In this document: piece after piece, positions 26,807-34,781 of the stretch
How the letters are laid out: every line of letters begins with the position of its first letter
Numbering within the stretch: position 1 is the first letter of the stretch
NCBI GenBank assembly: GCA_016722525.1
Contig: JADKJB010000001.1
Span: 372,001-436,000 of the forward strand
Direction: 5' to 3'
Source of the DNA: Bacteroidota bacterium
GTDB lineage: Bacteria; Bacteroidota; Bacteroidia; AKYH767-A; OLB10
DNA: 64,000 nt
Program-made: the position numbers and the translations under genes
Notes under the pieces: generated by a model
Databases searched by the model: none
Seen by the model: only the letters and a program-made list of their open reading frames with translations
What the model was told of the DNA's origin: nothing

Positions 26807-27127
26807 TCAAATCTTCTTCATCTCCATTGTAGGTAATTTCATATAATAAATCACCGGTCTCCTCCGTCTGGATCAATTCTTCTAACGTATTATATTCGGT
26901 CACTAACGAATCAATATCACTGGTAACAGCGATTATGCGATCATTGCATGGAGGAGGACAGGGTGCCGGTTTGCAAGGAACATCCGGATCGGTGCCAAAA
27001 CAATTATTAATGACTGGAGTTGGATAATTCGTCCCATTTCCCGCAGAAATCTTGACTCTGATCTCTGATAAACAAGAAATACTTGAAAAGTCATGACCAT
27101 AATAATCAAAAGGTAGAGTAATTTCTC

Positions 27128-27334
27128 CTAATAAATCATTATAACTTTGGTTGAAAAACCTATCACCAGCCGGGGGCTTTTACATCGTTGATTGGTGACC
27201 CCCTGATCAGCAAGAGTTGAAGTCGTGGCAGAATTAGTACTAAAGTCCCAACTGTAATTATTGTAATATGTCACTAAACTGGTATTAAAATTATTACAAT
27301 GAATAGATAGCTTTGAATTATTTGCTCTTCCCAA
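27128..27334 (-). CDS. Giant T9SS protein, internal fragment
   Basis: Short open piece between two frame breaks. Read back into the upstream frame, YGAAIDYQDEGNFHQDCNNA leads into ILGRANNSKLSIHCNNFN. Near 27170-27180 another shift leads to GDRFFNQSYNDLLGEITLPF and on toward 26810. It is not an independent gene. Sequence is Asn/Thr/Ser-rich and beta-like. Confidence 0.5.
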   Translation of the reverse strand: MGRANNSKLSIHCNNFNTSLVTYYNNYSWDFSTNSATTSTLADQGVTNQRCKSPRLVIGFSTKVIMIY

Positions 27335-28881
27335 AATTGCGTTATTGCAGTCTTGATGGAAATTACCCTCATCCTGATAATCAATTGCCGCCCATATGGA
27401 CCTGAATTGAGTACAACTGATCCGTATTTGCTCCGATAAAATTCATTGTCCATCATTGTAAAACCAGAAGTACCAAGAAAGTATGTACCTGCAATATTGT
27501 CATTAGGATCTGAATTAATATCGCCAAAGAAGTTTTTACCATATCCATAACCCGGTCCGATGTAATGGTACTTTCCTGCCCAATCTGAAATGTGATAAAG
27601 TACATCCGTGAAAGTATTTCCAGTAATTATATGACCAAAGAACATTGACGATGAACTAGTGGTGCTAAGTATTCCAGTTCTTGATGTTAAAAAGTCATTT
27701 CCTAAAATTAACAATTTACTGTTGTAGCTATAAATTCCTGCATCAGTTATGTTTTGAAAATTACATGCTTCAATTCTTCCTTTCTTGACATTATTAGTTG
27801 CAATTCCTCGTCTTATGTTATCAAATTCATTGTCGGCAAAAGAAGGATTTCCGACTTGAACAACTCCAGGTCCATTAATTTCTATTCCAACGTTGGTTAT
27901 TGCTCCCAAATGAGGAGAATAACACAGAGCATCTGCGCTAATATATAATGGTCCACAAGTGAATTTGCATCCATTAAAAACTCTTCCAGGATGGGCTACA
28001 CTTGCATTTTTCAAATTGATGACCAAATCTTTCCAATTTCGGTTGAAGTGTACATTTTCTAGTTGGAAGTTTCCAAAATCATTAGAAACAATTGCGTTTT
28101 TTGCATCTTCAATAAAAGTGTTGCCATCAGACGCTTCTAACGTGCCTTGAGCATATTCAATATAGATTCCATCCCACATATTGTCATTACATCCATGAAT
28201 ATAATTATTATTTTCAAAGTTAAGTGTCTTGGTTGAACCAGGAGCTAATATTATTTTTGAATTCTCACCCATTGTTAACTCTAAATCTCGGAATTCAAAA
28301 TCTGGTTGATCAATTGTTAAAGTGCCATTTAAAGCCACCGATGGGCCCGATGCTGCAGGTACTCCGTTGAAGCCCGATTCAATTCTAGGTGGTAAAGTTG
28401 AATAAAATGAAAAACCACTTAATTGACTTGAGAAAAAGTTTCCTGTGAGGGTACCTACTGTGCCCGTACAGCAATCTATAATTGAAACTTCTACACTAGA
28501 TTTTGCCTGACAACCATTTGCATCGGTTACCACAACTGTATATACTCCAGAATTTGTAACAGTTATATTTTGGGTAGTTTGGCTGGTGTTCCAAAGATAG
28601 CTTGAGAATCCCGAGTTGGATGTCAAAGAGATGTACTGCCCTGTACATGCTACAGAAGAAGATAATCCTATTCCGACTGCATTTGGAAGAAGAGAATAAC
28701 CATATATCTCCCCATCAATTTGATCAGGAAAAACCACCAAAGGTTCAGTTGCTCCACCATAACCTAATGTAGTGGTAATTGATGTGCTTAAATTAGATAA
28801 TCCGGGTGCGGGATCAGAAAAAGTGGCAGTAGTTGGGTCATTAGGATTATTAATACAAGCCATTCTAGTTCCGGATCCCAT
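27274..28881 (-). CDS. Giant T9SS protein, right-handed beta-helix fragment
   Basis: Begins in an Ig/gliding-type domain (VACTGQYISLTSNSGFSSYLWNTSQ...GVYTVVVTDANGCQ). From ~190 on it is a parallel beta-helix of the pectate-lyase-like, right-handed type, with repeated N-x-F, 'IxxNxF' and 'GI' turns (GIEINGP, IRRGIATNN, FQNITDAGIYSYN, NDFLTSRTGIL). Continuous with 28992-29861 through ~35 codons upstream of its first Met (APYIFYVDVNASTPVLIPLL). The last ~30 residues are out of frame. Confidence 0.75.
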   Translation of the reverse strand: MGSGTRMACINNPNDPTTATFSDPAPGLSNLSTSITTTLGYGGATEPLVVFPDQIDGEIYGYSLLPNAVGIGLSSSVACTGQYISLTSNSGFSSYLWNTSQTTQNITVTNSGVYTVVVTDANGCQAKSSVEVSIIDCCTGTVGTLTGNFFSSQLSGFSFYSTLPPRIESGFNGVPAASGPSVALNGTLTIDQPDFEFRDLELTMGENSKIILAPGSTKTLNFENNNYIHGCNDNMWDGIYIEYAQGTLEASDGNTFIEDAKNAIVSNDFGNFQLENVHFNRNWKDLVINLKNASVAHPGRVFNGCKFTCGPLYISADALCYSPHLGAITNVGIEINGPGVVQVGNPSFADNEFDNIRRGIATNNVKKGRIEACNFQNITDAGIYSYNSKLLILGNDFLTSRTGILSTTSSSSMFFGHIITGNTFTDVLYHISDWAGKYHYIGPGYGYGKNFFGDINSDPNDNIAGTYFLGTSGFTMMDNEFYRSKYGSVVLNSGPYGRQLIIRMRVISIKTAITQFWEEQIIQSYLFIVIILIPV

Positions 28882-28991
28882 ATATAATTTTCCATCATAT
28901 GCCCATTCAATTTGAGAATTCTGAAAATCACTTGCATTTGTGATTGATCCCGATAATAGGGGAATTAAAACTGGTGTAGATGCATTAACAT

Positions 28992-29861
28992 CTACATAAA
29001 AAATGTATGGTGCAAGGTTGTGTTTACATATAAATATTTACCATTTGGCGAAAACTCTAATCCTTTAACATCTCGATAATTAGTTCCTCCTCCGCTTATT
29101 AGATCAATAAATTTAACAGTGGAGGAGTTAATGATGCCTTGCATATCTAATGATGCAATCATAATAAAATTACGAATACCCCCAGTACTACTTCCACCAG
29201 ATCCTTCTAAAGGAACTGCTATTTTATAAAGCAAAGTTGAATTTAGAAACGTGTTATTTGGAAAACTATGTACTTCCATCTCACTTCTCATTGAAGCGGA
29301 GCCATTTCCATAAAACCCTAAATCCGATACAAAATCGGTGACTCCACCATCAGAGGGGCCATTATCTAAGACAATACCTGTAGCAGTTATTTTGTATCTA
29401 AAAATATTCTCTGTACTTGAAATGAATAAAAATCTAAAATTATTTGCTCCTAAAGGAGTAGCTGCAAAATGTATTATCCCGTGATGAAGATTGTTATTGA
29501 AATACGATGGCAAAGGGATGGCAGGATTGCCTGGGGCACCACCTGTTCCGATTACGTCGCCAGTTGATAAATCATAAATTACATAGTATGGTTTTGGGTC
29601 ACCCTGACCTGAGCTGGATGTTCTTCCTGCACCTATAAGATAATATTGGTTACAGTTTCCAGGAACGGGTACTATTAAAAACTCACTATTGCTGTGAAGT
29701 AATTCGCCATTGTAACAATTGCATTCAATATCTGCAACAAAACTTCCAGTAGGGTCGTAAATTGTTCCATCAACCACATAAAATAATATATTTCCATTTA
29801 AATCCTGTTGTACATTATGAGTAAAGCTTGGAGTAACCGGCAATGAGAAGCTGGCATCCAA
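28992..29861 (-). CDS. Giant T9SS protein, propeller-like fragment
   Basis: 289 residues resembling a seven-bladed propeller. It ends with GLEFSPNGKYLYV, a WD/YVTN-type blade signature often found in Bacteroidota adhesins. Upstream, in the same frame, SASPQNPSWSQPPYRIDFNS leads from the 29798-32164 fragment. Downstream a lost G near 29015 separates VNTTL from APYIFYVDV. Confidence 0.7.
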   Translation of the reverse strand: MDASFSLPVTPSFTHNVQQDLNGNILFYVVDGTIYDPTGSFVADIECNCYNGELLHSNSEFLIVPVPGNCNQYYLIGAGRTSSSGQGDPKPYYVIYDLSTGDVIGTGGAPGNPAIPLPSYFNNNLHHGIIHFAATPLGANNFRFLFISSTENIFRYKITATGIVLDNGPSDGGVTDFVSDLGFYGNGSASMRSEMEVHSFPNNTFLNSTLLYKIAVPLEGSGGSSTGGIRNFIMIASLDMQGIINSSTVKFIDLISGGGTNYRDVKGLEFSPNGKYLYVNTTLHHTFFM

Positions 29862-32164
29862 AGTTGGGGTTCCGGAATTAAAATCAATTCGATAAGGAGG
29901 TTGCGACCAAGAAGGATTTTGTGGGGAAGCTGATTTAAAACCGAAATATTTTGATTACGATTAGTAATACAAATATTCAAAAATGTAGAATCATCATCAC
30001 AAAAAGAGCAATCATCTGCTTCAACCAATTTTTCGATTGCGATATAATATGATTTGCTGGTATCAAGATTTGCATATAAAGTTATATCTGACTGTAAAGA
30101 GTCATTTTCTCCATAGTACCACTTATAAACCAATTCTTTTTGCGCATAAGCTACCGACTGATAAATAGAAAAAGTATGAATAAATGCCATATTCTTACTT
30201 CCCATTAATGTTTTGTTTATCAATATTGTATTAATAGTTGAATCTGGTGTAAATGAATACCAAATTTTTTTGTTCCTCAAAATGGTTTCAGTAGCTTCAC
30301 AAACACTATCAGCGTTTATAGATAAAGGCATTGTATAATCATCACCAGTTTGCAATTTGTAACTAAACGCAAAATATCCAAATGAACTTTGAGAGCTACT
30401 GGTTTTTCTATATTCACCATCAATATCGCCTAACCCTTTATCAACCCATTTTGTTCCATTCCAAAATGCAATGTGAACTGGTTTAACTGTAAGATAATCG
30501 CAATGAGTGGAATCAAAGGCGAATTTTGGTGTAATATTCGAGCTCCCGGTTGTCCGAACCAATGACCAGTAACCACAATTGCTCACATAATTCAATGTAG
30601 TATCAATTGTACTTCCCAATACTTGGGTTGTATCAAAGTATTCGGCCGTAAAGGCATCTGTGGCATTGGAAGGTGCCGTAATTTCCACTTTTCTGAATGT
30701 ACTATTCTTCCCTACTGGAAACTGAAATCCATTTGAACCAACTTTCTTCACCGGCCCAAGCACAAAACTCGAATTCGATGCACCACTGGCAGTTGAACCT
30801 GATTTCATGGTTAATAGATTGGTTGATGTCGTGATCAGATTTTTACTCACAAAAAATAGCGTATCATCCACACTCAAAGTAGTGTTTGCAGTAACATGAT
30901 TTGCACTTTTATTGATGGCTAACTTTTTGAATGGATAATTATAACTTCCATTAAGCGACTGTGAATTGCCACCTGAGAAAGTCACTTTTCCACTGGAAGT
31001 ATTAAACACCACCTTATTGCTATTTATAGTTACGTTCCCATGGAAAAAATTTTCACCGGAATAGGCTACCTGAAAATCTTGTCCACTTGAACTGAAAGTA
31101 ACATTGCCCAAATAAGTATCAGGTGTAGTGCTAGCCATGCGAACTCTTCCGGCGGTTCCAGAATTAGTATAAGATAATTCCGCAAAGACGTTGCCCCCGT
31201 CGCTGTGAAAATTTCCGGAGCTGCCGTTTCTTGTCAGGGTGGTTGTTCCATTAAAAGTACTATTTTTGAGCAAAATTCCGGGAGAGGTGACAGTTAAATT
31301 TCCATTAAAATTGGCGTTGTTAAAATTTACAATTCCGGTTCCGGTTAACGTCAATGTTTGAGCAGTTGTGCCTAATTGGTAGAAGTTTTTTAGTGTAAGA
31401 TAATTGTTCGTAAAACCACTGCTGCCAATGGTTATAGTTTTACCTGAGGCTAAATAGGTAACTCCTCCTGTATTGCCAGTGACTATACCCCCGGTACTGG
31501 TGTTATTTAGGATTAAATTGCCTGAAATAAAAGTTGTGTCCGCTGTTCCAAAATATATTTCGCGCGTTGAGTTGTTGGTGATAGTAACATTTTGAAAATT
31601 GTCACCATATGTTGAACCAGTGGTAAAATAGTAAGATCCTCCATGAGTAATGGATAAACTATCTGAAAATATACAGTTACCAGTACCACTGGTGCTTGCC
31701 GATCCGGTTGATACAAGAATAACAGGCTTCAAAAATGTTCCTCCATTCATATGGTAATAGCCACAGTTGGCTTCTGTTCGGGCATCAATAGTAGCACCAC
31801 CAAAATGACACAGTGAGCCGGATATATTTAGGTTTCCGTTGGTTACTAATCCACCATTGAAATAGGTTACTCCTGTTGTGGTTAGAGTATAAGTCCCTAA
31901 ATCAACCGTATCGCCATTGATGGTAAAATTGGCTACCGTTCGGTTTTGATCGAGCACCAAATTGTTGGGAGCATTGGTGTTGAGCGTTATATTGTCACCA
32001 GAACCAGGTGTTGCACCACCACCGCCACCCGACCAATTCCCTGAAACCAACCATGAGGATGAATTTGTTCCTATCCATATAAATGATGCGGAATATGAGT
32101 TTGTGATAAAAATTGTTTGAATGAGAACTGAGATTATTGCTATATATAAGAGTTGCTTTTTCAT
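29798..32164 (-). CDS. Giant T9SS protein, N-terminal beta-solenoid fragment
   Basis: Start of a ~2,100-residue protein spanning 32164-25847. Signal peptide MKKQLLYIAIISVLIQTIFI...SYSA, then FIWIGTNSSSWLVSGNWSGG, the 'WxGxxSxxWxxxxNW' opening of many T9SS beta-solenoids. About 450 residues of short T/S/N/G-rich strands follow (GNLTVTSPG, TLTLTGTG, NNANFNG). A domain with FVLGPVKKVGSNGFQFPVGK closes the solenoid. The frame is lost near 29945 (one T). Likely a large surface fibre or adhesin. Confidence 0.78.
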   Translation of the reverse strand: MKKQLLYIAIISVLIQTIFITNSYSASFIWIGTNSSSWLVSGNWSGGGGGATPGSGDNITLNTNAPNNLVLDQNRTVANFTINGDTVDLGTYTLTTTGVTYFNGGLVTNGNLNISGSLCHFGGATIDARTEANCGYYHMNGGTFLKPVILVSTGSASTSGTGNCIFSDSLSITHGGSYYFTTGSTYGDNFQNVTITNNSTREIYFGTADTTFISGNLILNNTSTGGIVTGNTGGVTYLASGKTITIGSSGFTNNYLTLKNFYQLGTTAQTLTLTGTGIVNFNNANFNGNLTVTSPGILLKNSTFNGTTTLTRNGSSGNFHSDGGNVFAELSYTNSGTAGRVRMASTTPDTYLGNVTFSSSGQDFQVAYSGENFFHGNVTINSNKVVFNTSSGKVTFSGGNSQSLNGSYNYPFKKLAINKSANHVTANTTLSVDDTLFFVSKNLITTSTNLLTMKSGSTASGASNSSFVLGPVKKVGSNGFQFPVGKNSTFRKVEITAPSNATDAFTAEYFDTTQVLGSTIDTTLNYVSNCGYWSLVRTTGSSNITPKFAFDSTHCDYLTVKPVHIAFWNGTKWVDKGLGDIDGEYRKTSSSQSSFGYFAFSYKLQTGDDYTMPLSINADSVCEATETILRNKKIWYSFTPDSTINTILINKTLMGSKNMAFIHTFSIYQSVAYAQKELVYKWYYGENDSLQSDITLYANLDTSKSYYIAIEKLVEADDCSFCDDDSTFLNICITNRNQNISVLNQLPHKILLGRNLLIELILIPEPQLWMPASHCRLLQALLIMYNRI

Positions 32165-32222
32165 GGCTATACGTATTAAAAGAATTGAATTATTTATTGA
32201 TTATAAAATGGAATGTTTCCAA

Positions 32223-32684
32223 TTAATTTCCGATGAACTCATACCAGTTCGACCAGTTATTTGACCCATTTTTAAGTCGCACTTTGGCTTGATACGCATT
32301 CAGCAATGTCACCGTACCCATACCTACATTAATTTCATTTCCGGTACGTGAATAGGACATCCCGGAAGGTAAACCCGAAGTTTGATCATAAGTAAATATA
32401 TGAGAGAACATTTCCGAAGCATTTTCATCCGTTCCAACAAGCATTTCAATTTCATTCACATCATTGGTATCAGCAACTACCACTTTAAAATAGCCTTCAT
32501 TGCCCGAGAAGGAAACTGCTGCATCTAAGGGCGTTTGTGCTTTCGAATAAAATGTGGAACAACAAAACAAAATCAAAAACCAAATGTGAGATTTTTTTAA
32601 TTTTTTTTTGCTAAGAAATAAATTTTCAAAACGATTAAATCGTAAGTTTTCTTTCGGTGAAAGATGGAGGCGAAGTGTTTTCAT
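32223..32684 (-). CDS. Small exported protein upstream of the giant T9SS gene
   Basis: 153 residues. A basic N-terminal stretch of ~30 residues precedes a hydrophobic export signal (SHIWFLILFCCSTFYSKAQ). The ~100-residue mature domain is beta-rich (DTNDVNEIEMLVGTDENASE, VTLLNAYQAKVRLKNGSNNW) and has no sorting domain. It ends 58 bp before the giant gene, so the two are probably co-transcribed. Family not recognised. Confidence 0.6.
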   Translation of the reverse strand: MKTLRLHLSPKENLRFNRFENLFLSKKKLKKSHIWFLILFCCSTFYSKAQTPLDAAVSFSGNEGYFKVVVADTNDVNEIEMLVGTDENASEMFSHIFTYDQTSGLPSGMSYSRTGNEINVGMGTVTLLNAYQAKVRLKNGSNNWSNWYEFIGN

Positions 32685-33064
32685 AGTAATAAAAATTATA
32701 TATCAGTTAGTATTAAAAAACATGTCATGGATCTGAATTGCATTTTCAAAGCACGAATAAGTTCCTCTAAGAAATTCGGCCGTTACGCATCAATACAAAA
32801 TCAAATCACTCTTATCAGAATTTTCGACTTAGGGGGGGAGAAGCTGAAAATTCTAACCAAACAATAAAAGAAATTGCAATTTTTGATTCGCAATTCCACA
32901 GCAATGATAGAAGAATTTTCGATGCAAAAAAAAATCGAATTAGTTATGAACATGTTTTTAACAATAGATCTGTGCCAGAAAGAAGCGAGACACTAGATGC
33001 TTACCAAGTAGCGTGAGTGTTGCTCATTATTGATGTTTTTAAAGCTAACATCACTACTAATAGA
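32685..33064. other. Intergenic region upstream of the giant T9SS operon
   Basis: AT-rich, without a supportable gene. A plus-strand frame at 32664-32867 has no recognisable features. Presumably holds the promoter of the 32684-25847 operon. Confidence 0.4.
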
Positions 33065-33540
33065 TTTTTAATCAAGATGTAAAAAAAATCACGCGAAGAC
33101 GCTAAGGCGCAAAGATTTTTTAATCAAGATGTAAAAAAAAATCACGCGAAGACGCTAAGGCGCAAAGATTTTTTAATCAAGATGTAAAAAAAAATCACGC
33201 GAAGACGCTAAGGCGCAAAGATTTTTTAATCAAGATGTAAAAAAAATCACGCGAAGACGCTAAGGCGCAAAAGATTTTTTAATCAAGATGTAAAAAAAAA
33301 TCACGCGAAGACGCTAAGGCGCAAAGATTTTTTAATCAAGATGTAAAAAAAATCACGCGAAGACGCTAAGGCGCAAAGATTTTTTAATCAAGATGTAAAA
33401 AAAAATTCACGCGAAGACGCTAAGGCGCAAAGATTTTTTAATCAAGATGTAAAAAAAAATCACGCTAAGACGCTAAGGCGCAAAGATTTTTTAATCACGA
33501 TGTAAAAAAAATCACGCGAAGACGCTAAGGCGCAAAGATT
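33065..33540. repeat. Tandem repeat, nine ~53-bp units
   Basis: Nine consecutive units of about 53 bp with no spacers. Each has TTTTTTAATCAAGATGTA, an A7-A9 run, then CACGCGAAGACGCTAAGGCG and CAAAGA. Units differ mainly by A-run length and a few substitutions (unit 8 has CGCTAAGACG for CGCGAAGACG; unit 9 has AATCACGATG). It lies between the 3' end of lspA and the 32684 gene. It is non-coding in all frames because of stops. Confidence 0.95.
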
Positions 33541-33571
33541 ATGAAACACATGAATTAAGAAATCAAATTTC

Positions 33572-33973
33572 TTATGAAGGGATTTGATCTTTTGTTTCAG
33601 TCGCGAATTCGATTCTATCTTTAAAAATAACCGATTGAAATAAAATAATCAGTGCCACACCAATGCTGATAGAAGAATCGGCAATGTTAAATACCGGTCT
33701 GAAAAAAATAAAATATTCACCTCCCCAAATTGGAACCCAGTCCGGAAAAAAACCTTTCACAATTGGAAAATAAAACATATCCACGACTTTTCCGTGGAGC
33801 AGAGAAGAATAACCACCATCGGCTGGTAAAAACTGCGCCAATTGAAATTCACTGGATGAAAATAATACTCCATAAATAGTACTGTCAATAATATTACCCA
33901 TGGCGCCGGCAAAAATTAACGCAATACTGGTTATGAGCATGTAATGCGCTTTTTGTTTAACCAGATGATGCAT
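33572..33973 (-). CDS. lspA: Signal peptidase II, C-terminal fragment
   Basis: Carries the two catalytic aspartates of the LspA family: GAMGNIIDSTIYG and FNIADSSISIG, separated by the Bacteroidota-specific insertion (SSSEFQLAQFLPADGGYSSLLHGKVVDMFYFP). It is continuous with 33931-34206 through KLFLSLFRIIAVSGIGWYMH when one A is restored in GGGAAAC at 34024-34030. LspA cleaves prolipoproteins after lipidation in the inner membrane. Confidence 0.88.
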   Translation of the reverse strand: MHHLVKQKAHYMLITSIALIFAGAMGNIIDSTIYGVLFSSSEFQLAQFLPADGGYSSLLHGKVVDMFYFPIVKGFFPDWVPIWGGEYFIFFRPVFNIADSSISIGVALIILFQSVIFKDRIEFATETKDQIPS

Positions 33974-34206
33974 ATACCAGCCAATGCCAGAAACAGCGAT
34001 AATGCGAAACAGGCTGAGAAAAAGTTTCCCGTACTCCCGGCAAACTCCATTCCAAATGCCATCCCATTATTTTCGGTAAAATGAATGATAAACCAGTCTC
34101 CGGCAATATGAAACTCCTGACCCAAATACATATTTGTTTTGATCCAGAATTTTAGTGTCTGGTCAAAAAGTAAAACCAAAAAGATGATAAGCAACGGCCT
34201 TTTCAA
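33931..34206 (-). CDS. lspA: Signal peptidase II, N-terminal fragment
   Basis: Contains the first membrane helix (LLIIFLVLLFDQTLKFWI) and the conserved FTENNGMAFGMEF. After GSTG the reading is out of frame and the rest of this open frame is not native. The joined product is ~210 residues, normal for Bacteroidota LspA. Gene order ileS, DksA-like, lspA is conserved in the phylum. Confidence 0.85.
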   Translation of the reverse strand: MKRPLLIIFLVLLFDQTLKFWIKTNMYLGQEFHIAGDWFIIHFTENNGMAFGMEFAGSTGNFFSACFALSLFLALAGICIIWLNKKRITCS

Positions 34207-34385
34207 AATTTATGGATGTGTGGGTCTATAAAAGGAAGTTTCAGGAAACAAAATTAATAAAAATTTATCGTTTTAGTTGTTTTATTAGTCCCTATTTAAA
34301 ACGGCGATCCAATAAATAACAAGAAAAACTTGTCACCCGTCTCTCCGATCCGGGCAGGCTTTTAACTTGTCACTTGTCACTAATA

Positions 34386-34781
34386 TTAATCTTTATACTG
34401 TTGCAATTTCGCTTCAATACTTTGAGTAATGTGAGGTACAGCGCGCAATCGTTCTTTCGGAATCAATTTTCCGGTCACCCGACAAATACCATACGTTTTA
34501 TTTTCAATACGTATCAGTGCGTTTTCCAGCTGTTCAATAAACTTTTTTTGACGAGCGGCTAATTGCCCTGCTTCTTCCTTCGCAAGCGTATCTGATCCAT
34601 CTTCCAGCACCTTAAATGTACTGGCTGTATCATCGGTACCATGATCATTTGCACTGTTGAGAGCAGCTTGCAAATTAACGAGTTCCTTACTGGCTTCTGC
34701 AAGTTTTTTAATAATGATTTCTTTAAACTCTAAAAGTTCTTTTTCACTGTAATGCGATTTTTCTGATTTGTCAGCTGCCAT
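34386..34781 (-). CDS. TraR/DksA-like protein lacking the zinc-finger cysteines
   Basis: 131 residues. A coiled-coil hairpin (~10-85) is followed by the TraR/DksA C-terminal motif YGICRVTGKLIPKERLRAVP. Only one cysteine of the usual four-Cys zinc site remains, which is the normal state for this Bacteroidota group. The acidic coiled-coil tip (DDTAS) resembles that of DksA, suggesting binding in the RNA polymerase secondary channel; this is inference. The start overlaps the end of ileS by 11 bp. Confidence 0.85.
   Translation of the reverse strand: MAADKSEKSHYSEKELLEFKEIIIKKLAEASKELVNLQAALNSANDHGTDDTASTFKVLEDGSDTLAKEEAGQLAARQKKFIEQLENALIRIENKTYGICRVTGKLIPKERLRAVPHITQSIEAKLQQYKD

Noticed and set aside
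33065..33540. CRISPR array
   Set aside because: The repeated units are contiguous, with no variable spacers between them, and no cas genes lie nearby. It is a plain tandem repeat.
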